Notes under the pieces: model-generated
The model's database searches: none
What the model saw: only the letters and a program-made list of their open reading frames with translations
Told to the model about the DNA's origin: nothing
Made by a program: the position numbers and the translations under genes
Source: Bradyrhizobium nivariense
Lineage (GTDB): Bacteria; Pseudomonadota; Alphaproteobacteria; Rhizobiales; Xanthobacteraceae
NCBI RefSeq assembly: GCF_029846715.1
Contig: NZ_JARVWW010000050.1
Span: 1 to 41,474, forward strand
Direction of reading: 5' to 3'
DNA length: 41,474 nucleotides
In this document: piece by piece, positions 9,769-18,745 of the stretch
Numbering within the stretch: the first letter of the stretch is position 1
Layout of the letters: each line of letters begins with the position of its first letter

Positions 9769-9810
9769 CCTGGAAACTTCAAAGATTTGCACTGCGCGAA
9801 AGCTTCCAGG
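9769..9810. promoter_or_regulatory. Inverted repeat upstream of nodW
   Basis: CCTGGAAACTT (9769-9779) and AAGCTTCCAGG (9800-9810) are inverted copies with one mismatch. Their centres are about 31 bp apart, roughly three helical turns. The element ends about 75 bp before the nodW start, a position suited to an operator or a leader hairpin. The repeat is seen directly; its function is inferred. Confidence 0.4.
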
Positions 9811-9885
9811 AAGGCCCAGGCGTGCAACCAAACGTCGTGGCCACACAGTATTTCTACTACACACCGCAGAAGTGAGGCTCGTATC

Positions 9886-10569
9886 GTGACCAAGCGCTCT
9901 GAACCGCGGAAGCAAGCCGCAACTGTCGAACAGCCGGAGATGAGGCCGAGCGTGTTCGTCGTCGACGACGACCTCTCAATGCGCGAATCGCTGGTCAACC
10001 TATTTCGTTCAATCGGTCTAGATGTCGTTGCTTATGGATCGGCCCAAGAACTGCTCCAGAGCGAGCTTCCCGATGTTCCTAGCTGCCTCGTGCTTGACAT
10101 CAGACTGCCAGGATTGAGCGGGCTTGAGCTCCAGAACGAGTTAGCCAAATTGAAGGTTCACATCCCCATCATTTTCATCACCGCTCATGGGGATATTCCG
10201 ATGACCGTCAAAGCGATGAAGAGTGGAGCAATTGATTTTCTCAGCAAGCCGTTTCGCGATCAGGAGTTGCTCGACGGAGTGGTCGCAGCCATCGAACAGG
10301 ATCGCAAGCGACGTGGCGTAGACAAGGTGGTCAAGAAGCTGCAGTCCTTGTTTGAGGCCCTAAGTCCACGAGAGCAGGACGTTTTGAGACTGGTCGCCAC
10401 CGGGCTATTGAACAAGCAGGTCGCCGCGGAACTCGGGCTCGCCGAGATCACAGTCAAGATCTACCGGGGGCACGTTATGAGGAAGATGGGCGCTCGATCG
10501 CTGGCCGATCTGATTCGGATGGCTGAGAGGCTGGGAATTGGGACCGACCGTTTCAGGGTACAAACCTAA
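9886..10569 (+). CDS. nodW: NodW, two-component response regulator of nodulation
   Basis: This is a FixJ/NarL-type regulator. An N-terminal receiver carries VFVVDDD, the phosphoryl-accepting Asp in VLDIRLPG (about residue 71, close to Asp70 known for Bradyrhizobium NodW) and the conserved Lys in LSKPF. A C-terminal LuxR/GerE helix-turn-helix follows (LSPREQDVLRLVATG to LADLIRMAE). I chose the GTG at 9886 because GAGG lies eight bases upstream and it gives 227 residues, the length I recall for NodW. ATG at 9940 is an alternative. In Bradyrhizobium, NodV-NodW respond to isoflavones and activate nod genes, and are needed on hosts such as cowpea and mungbean. Here no nodV is adjacent. The closest sensor kinase is the large divergent protein at 2228-7789, and a single-domain receiver follows immediately. 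Confidence 0.88.
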   Translation: MTKRSEPRKQAATVEQPEMRPSVFVVDDDLSMRESLVNLFRSIGLDVVAYGSAQELLQSELPDVPSCLVLDIRLPGLSGLELQNELAKLKVHIPIIFITAHGDIPMTVKAMKSGAIDFLSKPFRDQELLDGVVAAIEQDRKRRGVDKVVKKLQSLFEALSPREQDVLRLVATGLLNKQVAAELGLAEITVKIYRGHVMRKMGARSLADLIRMAERLGIGTDRFRVQT

Positions 10570-10653
10570 GTATGATTTTACAACTTCGTCGTACACGCGC
10601 ACCCTTGTGCTGGCCGTTATGGTTCGGCCAGCGTCTTCGCCCAACTGGGACGG

Positions 10654-11049
10654 GTGGTCTTGTCCAACTATTCAATTGTTTCTGTTGTCGACGACGATCC
10701 TTCCGTTCGTGCCGCACTGAACAACCTGTTGAAATCGCAGGGTCGCGTCGTTCATACGTTTGCGTCGGCTGAGGAATTTTTGCAGTCGCCTCAATTGAAC
10801 GGCACATCCTGTGTAATTGCAGACGTGCAGATGCCCATGATGAGCGGCTTTGAACTTTTGGAACAGATGCGAGCCCATGGCTACGCTGGGCCATTCATCT
10901 TGATTACCGCCTTTGCGGATGATCGCACGCGAGCCCGCGCCTCGAGCGCCGGCGTAACCGGCTTTTTCGCCAAGCCCTTCACCGGTCTGGAGTTGATCGC
11001 CTGCCTCGATGAAGCGCTTCGCGAACATCCTGGTGGAACGCGCGCGTGA
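10654..11049 (+). CDS. Single-domain response regulator (receiver only)
   Basis: This 131-residue protein consists only of a CheY-like receiver: acidic pair VVDDD near the start, phospho-Asp in VIADVQMP, Thr/Ser position in LITAFAD, and Lys in FAKPF. It lacks an output domain, so it probably relays phosphate or acts as a sink. It starts at GTG 10654, with TTG 10660 as an alternative, 84 bases after nodW on the same strand, and is probably co-transcribed with it. FixJ-type operons in rhizobia often carry such short receivers. Partner kinase unknown; the large kinase at 2228-7789 is a candidate. Confidence 0.85.
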   Translation: MVLSNYSIVSVVDDDPSVRAALNNLLKSQGRVVHTFASAEEFLQSPQLNGTSCVIADVQMPMMSGFELLEQMRAHGYAGPFILITAFADDRTRARASSAGVTGFFAKPFTGLELIACLDEALREHPGGTRA

Positions 11050-12009
11050 AGGATGGGGAAGCAGTCTGGACCAAGCCGCACCCACGCGGCCTTAACGATC
11101 TCCATCAATGTGCAATTGTCCGTGCGAACCGCGTGCCCATGGCGACCATCGCCCTTCCGTCTCGCCGCATTCCTGTCGCTGGTGTTGCACTTTCGGCATC
11201 TGGTTGAGGCACTCGCGATGTGGGGATCCTGACACGGCGCCTCGCGTATGAACGCCTAATCAAACGGGCGAGGCCCCTTCCCTCCCTTTCAACGAAGCTG
11301 CACACCACTTTCGTGGTGGTACGACCCCTTCCGAACGGTTGCACTGCTGAGGTTGGACGTAGGTTGGCGAATTTAGCGTCTGGGTGGATGCGTTTTGCAG
11401 CGAAGGATTGCTTCAGTCGCATCTACGAGCGGCATCAGGGCTGCAGCGCTGCAGCTCCGGCTGATGCGCAAGCTTCGGGTGTGCTTCGGCCCGCCGAAAC
11501 GGTTCGAGGCCACGGCGTCAGTCCTAGCCCACGGAGTCAGCAAAGCGGTCAGCTCTGGACGTGCGCGATGAGACCGCATGCCGGGGCCAGATTCGCCGGC
11601 GGCCGTGTCCATTCTACTCGCCGGGACCATGAGCGTGAACAGGCAAGACACGCTTCCGCTGGCGGGCCCCGCCCTTGCCTGCAGCGCGTCGGCCCCTCTC
11701 GCCGAGATGACACTTCTCGGGCCAAAATACTACGCAATCGGCAAAGCTAGCCGTACGGCATGCGCAAATTCTTCGATGGCGCGAGACTCCGCATAATTGG
11801 GCGCGAGACGAGTGAGCCAGGATCCTCGCGGATGCCGACCGGAACTACTAGACGTAGTAGCTTTGTTCCGCCTGGTTCTCAGGTAAGTCGGGGAGCTGAT
11901 TTTCAGACGCGCGACGCGGAAACCCAACCTCCACGGTGCGGAACGACGCGTGGTCGTCTTGTACGATGTTGGCAATGCGCCTGATTTTCTTGTTTAAGGA
12001 GATGACCAC
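11050..12009. other. Intergenic region without a convincing gene
   Basis: About 960 bases carry overlapping frames on both strands (for example 11220-11750 plus and 11373-11651 minus) that show no motifs. The last 20 bases hold the strong AAGGAG ribosome-binding site of the next gene. A TGGCA...TGAT string near 11970 resembles a -24/-12 promoter but lacks the conserved GC at -12. Confidence 0.5.
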
Positions 12010-13299
12010 ATGCCTGGAGTACGCGCGTCGCGCAACATGAACACGATCGAAGCTCTGGAGTCCAACGTGCGCACGTACTCGCGTTCGTTTCCTGCTGTCT
12101 TCAACAAGGCGCACGGCTCTATTATGTTCACAGAGGCTGGCCGAAAGGTCATTGACTTTCTGTCCGGCGCTGGAGCGCTAAACTACGGCCATAACAATCC
12201 GGAAATCAAAGCTGCGATCAGCGAGTATCTCGATTCTGATGGGGTCGTCCACGGCTTGGACATGGCCACTCCAGCAAAGGTCGAATTCATGGAGACCTTC
12301 AGCTCTGTCGTCCTTCGTGAACGGGATCTTCACTACCGCTTTCAATTTACGGGGCCCACGGGAGCTAATGCTGTTGAGGCAGCTCTGAAGCTGTCGCGTA
12401 AGATCACAGGACGCCACAACGTCATTTCTTTCACGAACGGATATCACGGCCAAAGCTTGGGGGCCATAGCCGCAAGCGGTAACCGCTATTACCGCAAAGC
12501 CACCGGCATTCCTTTATCCGGCACAACCTTCATGCCCTATGATGGGTATCTGGGCTCCGCTGACAGTCCGGCGGATTACGTGCGAAAGGTGTTGATGGAC
12601 GAGAGCAGTGGTATTGATCTTCCAGCCGCCATTCTCGTCGAAACCGTGCAAGGAGAGGGGGGCATTAATGTGGCCGGCAAGGAATGGTTGCGGTCAATTC
12701 AGGCTTTGGCGAAAGACGTCGGAGCTATTTTCATAGTTGACGATATCCAAATGGGGTGTGGCCGTACAGGCGAGTTCTTCAGTTTCGAGTTCGCTACGTT
12801 ATCGCCAGACATTGTGGTGATGTCAAAATCGCTGAGCGGATACGGTTTGCCATTATCAATGCTCTTGATCAAAGAAGCCATCGACGCATGGGAGCCAGGC
12901 GAGCACACAGGAACGTTTCGAGGAAACAACCTTGCGCTCGTTTCTGCCAAAGCGGCCTTGCATCTGTATTGGCGCAATCAGGCGTTCTCGCAAGAGGTCC
13001 GACGGTTGGGCAACTCTATGCGGCGTCGGCTGGACGCTATCGCGCACCAGCACGGAAACAGGTTCGCTGTTCGGGGACGCGGAATGGTATGCGGGTTTGA
13101 TTGCAAAACGAGCGCAATCGCAGAGGCGACGTCACATAAGGCGTTTGAGAAAGGATTGATTGTCGAGCGATGCGGACCGACGGATCAGGTGCTAAAGTTC
13201 TTGCCCGCACTTACGATAGACCAAGATACTTTGGGAGAAGGCCTAGACATATTCGAGCAGTCATTGACCGAAACGTTGAATTTGGCCAGGCCACACTAG
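12010..13299 (+). CDS. Class III aminotransferase, diaminobutyrate aminotransferase (EctB)-like
   Basis: This 429-residue PLP-dependent enzyme resembles diaminobutyrate-2-oxoglutarate transaminases of the EctB/RhbA group, which make L-2,4-diaminobutyrate from aspartate semialdehyde. Visible signatures are GPTGANAVEAALKLSR (115-130), the NGYHG segment, the cofactor-binding FIVDDIQMGCGRTG (Asp 244/245) and the Schiff-base Lys273 in MSKSLSGYG. Length matches the family. ATG 12010 is preceded by AAGGAG at good spacing; ATG 12046 is an alternative. It stands alone on the plus strand: no ectA, ectC, siderophore synthetase or rhizobitoxine gene is nearby, so its product is unknown. It could feed a siderophore, an osmolyte or a bacteroid amino-acid route. 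Enzyme class is confident; substrate is inferred. Confidence 0.85.
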   Translation: MPGVRASRNMNTIEALESNVRTYSRSFPAVFNKAHGSIMFTEAGRKVIDFLSGAGALNYGHNNPEIKAAISEYLDSDGVVHGLDMATPAKVEFMETFSSVVLRERDLHYRFQFTGPTGANAVEAALKLSRKITGRHNVISFTNGYHGQSLGAIAASGNRYYRKATGIPLSGTTFMPYDGYLGSADSPADYVRKVLMDESSGIDLPAAILVETVQGEGGINVAGKEWLRSIQALAKDVGAIFIVDDIQMGCGRTGEFFSFEFATLSPDIVVMSKSLSGYGLPLSMLLIKEAIDAWEPGEHTGTFRGNNLALVSAKAALHLYWRNQAFSQEVRRLGNSMRRRLDAIAHQHGNRFAVRGRGMVCGFDCKTSAIAEATSHKAFEKGLIVERCGPTDQVLKFLPALTIDQDTLGEGLDIFEQSLTETLNLARPH

Positions 13300-14167
13300 T
13301 TTGCAGGCCCACGAAAGGAAGTTGCTAGAATAGTATCGCCGCGCAAGTGCTCGCGCAATTCCTCGCATATCGCCCGAAATGGTCAGAAGCTTTGAGGCCA
13401 TGATCATGGAGGCGAGGCTTGGATTGTCGAGGCTGTCTGTGCTCCGCCGAGTCGGTCAATGCGCGAGAACACCCCCGCTGCCCTCCTCCACGACCACCTG
13501 AGCGCGAGCAGCACCTTTGACCTAGCACCTCAGACTTGCGAGCGCCTCTCGCCGAGCTGGCTGATCCACGTTTTCAAGTCTGAGGTCTGCCGGAGGTGAC
13601 CTCGTTGGCGCAGAGTCGAGTGGAACATCGTAGTATGCCGTGACAGGGCTCTGCGGAGAGCTGCTCAATTTGGGTCGCGTGTGAGCTCGTCCACAAGTGA
13701 GGGCCGCCGCCGCGCCGTTGCGATCTTCAGCCTGATCGCCACCGCCCGGGCCAACGATATTGATCGACAAGCTTGGCTCGCGACGTCCTGCACGCGCGCC
13801 CGACAAGCGCATTTACGCTCTCCCGCCCAGAACTGCCGTTCTGAGAACGTGGCTCACCTGCTGAACCCAAGCAGATCAGGTAATAGGATCCAACCAGACG
13901 CCTTCACCGAATACATACCAACCCGCGAGTTTCGCGCCTCCCAGCATGGGTGTGGACATCATTCAGAACCGTACATTGCGCAGCGGCGATCTCAGCCTTA
14001 GCGGTTTCCAGCATAGCTGCAATCGCAATCAACGGTTTCGGCGCCTCAGAAGCCCCGAGCCTACTTTGCATCCAAATTGTCACATCGACCCCTTTCATTT
14101 AGCCGAACAATGAGGCAGAAAAGAAAGAGACAACCGGCCACCGGCTCATCGGAACACAGATATTTAG
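13300..14167. other. Intergenic region, possibly a small minus-strand ORF
   Basis: I recognise no gene here. The frame at 13904-14098 (minus, 64 codons) contains the helix-like stretch IAIAAMLETAKAEIAAAQC but has no ribosome-binding site and no known family. A search for a nod box ahead of nolL found only a fragment (CATCCA near 14070) that does not extend into the conserved 47-bp motif. Confidence 0.45.
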
Positions 14168-15289
14168 ATGTTTGACACATTGCCAACCGTGACTGGATCG
14201 ATCGGGCACGGGCCGCGTACACCGGGAGCAAACGATCGAGATCTACAGTTAGATTTCGCGAAAGGTGCGCTCATTATTTTGGTGATCGTGGGGCATTTGA
14301 TCCAGTACATCATCTACCGAGATGATGGGTTTTGGTATTCGCCGTACTACAAGTCGATCTATATGTTTCACATGCCGCTCTTTATGGCGATAAGTGGATA
14401 CCTTTCTTGTCGATCGCTGCTGCGCAAGTCGTTCACTAGAGCCGCCAGCGATCGTGCGAAGCAGCTCCTGCTGCCGATGCTGTTTTGGTGGGCCTTCATG
14501 GAGACCGCTAAATTTGGGGCATTGTGGCGCGCGACTAGCGTAACGAGCGGGCCTCTGGAGTTTGCAGACGACCTCGCTGGCACATACTGGTTCATCTGGG
14601 CCACCTTTGTTTCCTACCTTCTCGTCAAGATACTTACCAATCTCAAGCACGGATCGTGGGTCATATCTGGGTCAGCCATACTGGTTGCACTCGCGCCCGT
14701 GACATTTTCCATATCTCCTCTGATCAAATTCACTTACCCGTTCTTCTGCTTGGGATTCTTGTTGGCTCAGTCGCGAGAACGAATGATGAGTACAGTGCGA
14801 TCTGGGAAGATGCTCCTGATTGTATTTCTCTCGATAGTGACTTGCGTAGGCTTTCTAGCCTGGAGCAAGGACACTTATATCTATAATAATCTTGCCATCA
14901 TTCACGATTTCAGGTCGGCTAAAGACGTGTTTGTGATGTTTGTCGGCTCTGCAGCTGCTTCAGCAATCGCTATTGAACTCTTCTTGCTATGCTGGCGCAT
15001 TGGCCGTTCAAACCGAGCGGGCCGCTTTATCGCTGTGGAGTTGGGCCAGAGCACGCTTCTGCTCTACCTGGTCCAGGGTACCGTTTTCCGTCTCATGGAT
15101 TTCATGCAGTTCGGAGACGGTTGGAATCTCACGACCCGTTTTGCCGTCGCCGGTACGCTCGGAGCCTGCATTGTTGTGTTCGCACTAACGGTCCGCTCGA
15201 TTGTTGGAACGGTTCCATATCTGTCTCAGCTTGTCCTTGGAACGCCGGCACGTTCAGGTCTTTCGCAGACTAAACCTGCAATGAACTAG
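14168..15289 (+). CDS. nolL: NolL, Nod-factor O-acetyltransferase
   Basis: This 373-residue integral membrane acyltransferase of family 3 (OafA/NodX-like) has roughly ten hydrophobic segments. The family signature at the N-terminus is LDFAKGALIILVIVGHLIQ, followed by FHMPLFMAISGY with the conserved His. In Mesorhizobium loti and Rhizobium NGR234, NolL acetylates the fucose on the reducing end of Nod factors, and the length here equals theirs. It acts in the inner membrane before export by NodIJ. The genes for making and adding fucose (noeL, nolK, nodZ) are all in this window, which supports the call. The ATG at 14168 has a weak ribosome-binding site. No canonical nod box was seen directly upstream. 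Another sugar O-acetylase of the same family is the alternative. Confidence 0.82.
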   Translation: MFDTLPTVTGSIGHGPRTPGANDRDLQLDFAKGALIILVIVGHLIQYIIYRDDGFWYSPYYKSIYMFHMPLFMAISGYLSCRSLLRKSFTRAASDRAKQLLLPMLFWWAFMETAKFGALWRATSVTSGPLEFADDLAGTYWFIWATFVSYLLVKILTNLKHGSWVISGSAILVALAPVTFSISPLIKFTYPFFCLGFLLAQSRERMMSTVRSGKMLLIVFLSIVTCVGFLAWSKDTYIYNNLAIIHDFRSAKDVFVMFVGSAAASAIAIELFLLCWRIGRSNRAGRFIAVELGQSTLLLYLVQGTVFRLMDFMQFGDGWNLTTRFAVAGTLGACIVVFALTVRSIVGTVPYLSQLVLGTPARSGLSQTKPAMN

Positions 15290-15889
15290 CCATGCATTCC
15301 GTTGCGAACATGGCATGGCGTTGCGATAGCAGCATTGACTTGTGACGCCTCCGCAATTGCCTTCGAACCTGGACGCGACAACTCGGGACGCCTGGCGTCA
15401 AGGCGCGTTTTTCTTAGTAGAACATCGCTCTCCGCTACGCGGATATCATTCGAAGTCAGACAAGAGCAGCAGCTGACCTTCCTAGAGCTCCTGGTCGCTC
15501 TGTACCGTGTAGATCAAGCGCGGATTGCTGGGTGTATGTGCCGCCGGCGACGGCATCGTACTGGGCTCGTTGCAGTAAGATCGACCGCCTTGAGAGTCGC
15601 GTCGCCCGCCAGGTTTCAACCGAAACCGGCCGTCGAACCGAACCCAATCATATCCAGCGAGATGGTTCTTGGGGCCGTATTGAGTGGTGACTGGTAGTGT
15701 CGCGTCCTCCGGAAGCTCTGTCGCGCCAGCGTAGGCCGGCAGTCCACACCGCCGCCGCGGAGACTACCGGAACTATGCAGCTCTGTGTGTGCCAGCATCG
15801 AGAAAATCACGACACTGCATCCGACTGACGGCGCTCAGCTCATGGCAAGCCAAAGAGACAGTTCCAGCCTGCCGCTCGCCGGAGTGACA
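15290..15889. other. Intergenic region, nothing recognised
   Basis: Six hundred bases between nolL and the panC remnant. Open frames at 15302-15697 (plus) and 15456-15647 (minus) overlap and lack motifs. The last few hundred bases may hold the unrecognisable C-terminal end of the decayed panC. Confidence 0.45.
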
Positions 15890-16440
15890 TGCCTCTTTGG
15901 CAACGAACAAGCCGCGGCTGACGACTACAGCTCGGCGGCGTTGCCCTCCCCGAGATTGCGACTGCTCATCGCGAGCCCGTCCGATTCTCTCACGCTTGGC
16001 ATCGTAACGATCTCAACGATTGAGGTTCACGACCATGCAGCGCATCAGAGCAGACTGGTTGAACTTTCTTGTCCCACTCCATGCAACAGCTGGCCGCACG
16101 GTCTCGAACGGATTGCGAGTCGCGACGTTACGAAACTGCCATGTCAGCCCGATAAATCCCGTGTGAAAGTGGCCGCAGAGCTGCCAGTGACGCCGCCTTC
16201 GCTGGCAGTTTTTCATGCGCTGAAAAATAATGCGGGTACATGCCGAAATCCTCAGTTGATCCGAACTGCACCAGCTGAGCAAGATGCTCGACCGGGGAAT
16301 ATCGGACCTGGTCCAGTTCGCTTCGAGCCAGCACACTCGCGCGCTTTTGCCCGCTAGATGAGCTTGTGCAGGCAAGAAATTCCCACTGCGAGCCCGGCTC
16401 AATTATCACGAAGATTCGAGCGTACTTGCTATAGGATGTT
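15890..16440 (-). pseudogene. panC: Decayed panC (pantothenate synthetase)
   Basis: Fragments of pantothenate synthetase appear in the correct order but in different frames on the minus strand. QFGSTEDFGMYP (about 16268-16233) matches the PTQFGPNEDF region. VRPAVAW followed by FNQSALMRCMVV (about 16085-16030) matches the RPDVAIFG...QQLxVIRRMV block. VTMPSVRESDGLAMSSRN (about 16008-15955) matches the VPTVREPDGLAMSSRN substrate-binding motif. An in-frame TAG follows shortly after. The N-terminal ATP-binding HxGH motif is not readable. At least two frameshifts and a stop make it non-functional. It lies directly downstream of panB, as in panBC operons. The plus-strand frame at 15785-16357 is its antisense shadow. 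Confidence 0.8.
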
Positions 16441-17319
16441 GGACTTTGCACTTACCTCGGAGGGCGTCCAGTTTGCGATCGGGTCGCGCAAGCTGTCCGG
16501 AAGCCGGTATGATTCGTTCGGCGCAGGGAATGCTCCGCTACGGACGTCAGCAGCCCAGCGCGACAGCCCGTCCTGCAATAGCTGACAGCCCTCTACATAG
16601 ACACGCACGAATTTGGGATGATGACCTCCTGCGAGCCCCAACACGTCGTGAAAAACCAACACTTGGCCCGAGCAATTTGGGCCCGCTCCGATCCCAATCG
16701 TTGGTATGGTCAGAGATTCCGTCGCTCGGGCAGCGAGCTCGGCAGGGATGCCTTCAAGGACAAGAGCGAAGCATCCGGCCTCCTGCAGATGGTGCGCATC
16801 GTCCAGCAGACGTAGAGCGTCGTCCGCGTTTCGACCCTGTACCTTGAATCCACCCATCGCATTGACGCTTTGTGGGGTGAGACCAAGATGGCCCATCACG
16901 GGAATTTCGCAATTCACCAAAGCTCGAATCATTTGGGCACGCTTCACCCCTCCCTCGAGCTTGACGGCGTCTGCACCACGCTGCAGGAAACCTCCAGCAT
17001 TGCGTATCGTCTCGTCAGGACTGAGATGAAAGCTGAGGAACGGCATGTCCGCGACCAGCAACGCGCGAGGCTTTGTTCGCGCGACCGCCTCCAAGTGGTG
17101 ATTCATCATCGCCATGCTGACCGGCAAAGTGTCGTCAAACCCAAGGCATACGTTGCCGACGCTGTCGCCAACGAGAATGACGTCGACGACGGGATCAGCG
17201 ATGCGCGCTGTTACCGCATCGTAAGCGGTGGTCATCACGATGGCGCGCCTTTCCTCCTTGCATCGTTGCAGAACTGGAATCGTGACGCGTTCAACAGACA
17301 GGTGCGAAATGTGACTCAT
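16429..17319 (-). CDS. panB: Ketopantoate hydroxymethyltransferase (PanB)
   Basis: PanB transfers a hydroxymethyl group from methylene-tetrahydrofolate to 2-oxoisovalerate, the first committed step of pantothenate and coenzyme A synthesis. This 296-residue protein keeps the key segments: TAYDAVTARI, the metal-binding ILVGDSVGN, VADMPFLSF, AVKLEGG, PVMGHLGLTPQ, LVLEGIP with the catalytic Glu, and TIGIGAG. The frame is open upstream to 17763, but homology starts at MSHISHLSVERVT, so I chose ATG 17319 despite a weak ribosome-binding site. The C-terminus is about 20-30 residues longer than usual and runs into the panC remnant. A panB on a symbiosis island is probably a second copy beside a chromosomal one, and its partner panC is broken here. 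It looks intact and could still act with PanC encoded elsewhere. Confidence 0.92.
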   Translation of the reverse strand: MSHISHLSVERVTIPVLQRCKEERRAIVMTTAYDAVTARIADPVVDVILVGDSVGNVCLGFDDTLPVSMAMMNHHLEAVARTKPRALLVADMPFLSFHLSPDETIRNAGGFLQRGADAVKLEGGVKRAQMIRALVNCEIPVMGHLGLTPQSVNAMGGFKVQGRNADDALRLLDDAHHLQEAGCFALVLEGIPAELAARATESLTIPTIGIGAGPNCSGQVLVFHDVLGLAGGHHPKFVRVYVEGCQLLQDGLSRWAADVRSGAFPAPNESYRLPDSLRDPIANWTPSEVSAKSNIL

Positions 17320-18745
17320 GCTCGATCTGATCCGGCCCGCATGTCCATGAAAATCGGCCTTTCCCTTGGAAGAGCAAGGGGTGTCTGTCAATAGGGAGAT
17401 AGAAAGCGCGTCACTGAGAAGTTGGAAAGCACAAACTTCCAATGATTGCGCGATCAGCAAGCAATATCTTTCAAGATCTGGTTTTGCGCGCTGGTTCTGA
17501 GCACTCGCCATCCATACGTCTTGCCTGTCAAAACCTACCGGGACACCACGGACGCGAGCGTCGATAGTGGATCTTCTTGATGGGTCCGAGTTGTCAGGAC
17601 AGGTGTCAGCGCGAGCATGTTCATTCGTCTCGCTGGCGCAACGGCGGCGTAAGACACCCAAGAGCGCCGCTTCAGCGGAGTGATTTGACAGCGCTTGGGG
17701 TGCGACCGCTTCGTCCGGTGCCTTTGGATGCCGGAGAAGGGATCTACAGAACTGGTTGGGCATGGCCCGACCGAGATATCATTCGCCTCGAGACCGCTGC
17801 TGTGTCGCATGCTTATGATCCGACGCGAGCCCCACGCAGCTTTCGCGAATGCCGCGCCCGGCAGCAGAAAACGCTCCCCATTGACCTCGTAGCGTGCACT
17901 GGATCGGCGGCTTGATGAACCGGCCATAACCTGTGAACCTTCGCCGGCAAGGACCAAAACAGCCACCGTCGTCGGCGCCGCCAAGACAATCTCATAAATT
18001 TGAAATTGATGAAACATGGCTCCGTCAAGCCCAGGCTCCTGCACACTACCTGCAAGGCCGTCCCCTCCGCGCCGTCACAGATACCTGCAAACCGGCCGCG
18101 ATGCAGGCCAGTGATGGGCAACATACACGACGCCCTCCAGGCCGCGGACAAACGCGTCCACCACCTTCCGGTCCTGATGCACTTGCGCGAGCAGCATTCG
18201 ATTAGGACAGCGTGTGTTGGCCGCGCTGCGCAGTGTTCAGGGCCCACGTGCCGGCGTCTTTTGATCCGTCCGCTAGTACCGGTGAAGCAACGGAGGTAAT
18301 CCGGAACATCGAATGGGCGTCAGCAGCATCGTCGGATTAAGCCGCACGCGATCACCGCGCCGGTGCGACGCGCGGATGTCGGCAACTGCAAGGTCGTTCC
18401 CCCTCCATTGCCGAGGAGTGTTCGGCACTCCCAAGTCGACTTTGCGTCGATCGCCAAGCTTCTGTTCTCAAAGCTCGACCAGCTAAGCGCGCAGTCTCAC
18501 GATTAACCGCATCTGCGAGTGCCGCCTCTCGCCGCCTTCGGAAGCGCAGCGGGTTGGGCGCTGGGACGCAGAGTCGTAGCCCAACGCCCATTCGCGATCC
18601 TGCGCACCATTATAGGTCACCCAGGCTCCATCAAGAGGGCGCCCATGCCCATTGTGGTGAGCAACTCCGTCGCACTCTGGGATGATCTGCGGAACAGCAG
18701 AGTACCATCCCGCGGCGCGAATTAACACCGAAGCGGCGAGGTCCG
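17320..18745. other. Gene-poor region of 1.4 kb
   Basis: No gene is recognised. The open frame upstream of panB (17320-17763, minus) and those at 17535-18044 and 17813-18247 (minus) overlap each other and show no motifs. Around 18420-18510 (plus) one frame reads VDFASIAKLLFSKLDQLSAQ before a stop, which looks like a protein C-terminus whose front part is gone; its family is unknown. This is probably decayed DNA. Confidence 0.45.

Noticed and set aside
9788..9808. CGAAAGCT upstream of nodW as a tts box
   Set aside because: Only the CGAAAGCT core fits; the preceding GTCAGCTTGT half does not, and nodW is not a type III secretion gene.
11220..11750. 176-codon plus-strand open frame
   Set aside because: Composition is Arg/Ala/Pro-rich without any domain, overlapped by equally long minus-strand frames.
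11968..11985. TGGCAATGCGCCTGAT before the aminotransferase as -24/-12 promoter
   Set aside because: The invariant GC of the -12 element is GA here.
14067..14115. Possible nod box upstream of nolL (CATCCA start)
   Set aside because: Only the first six bases and a few scattered positions fit the 47-bp nod box; the conserved CAATCGATTTTACCAATC half is absent.
15309..15325. TGGCATGGCGTTGC resembling a sigma-54 promoter after nolL
   Set aside because: The spacing between GG and GC is nine rather than ten bases and no gene follows on that strand.
15785..16357. 190-codon plus-strand open frame
   Set aside because: It is antisense to the panC remnant, whose motifs read clearly on the minus strand.
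17320..17763. N-terminal extension of the panB frame
   Set aside because: PanB homology begins at ATG 17319; the extension has no domain and no better start signal.
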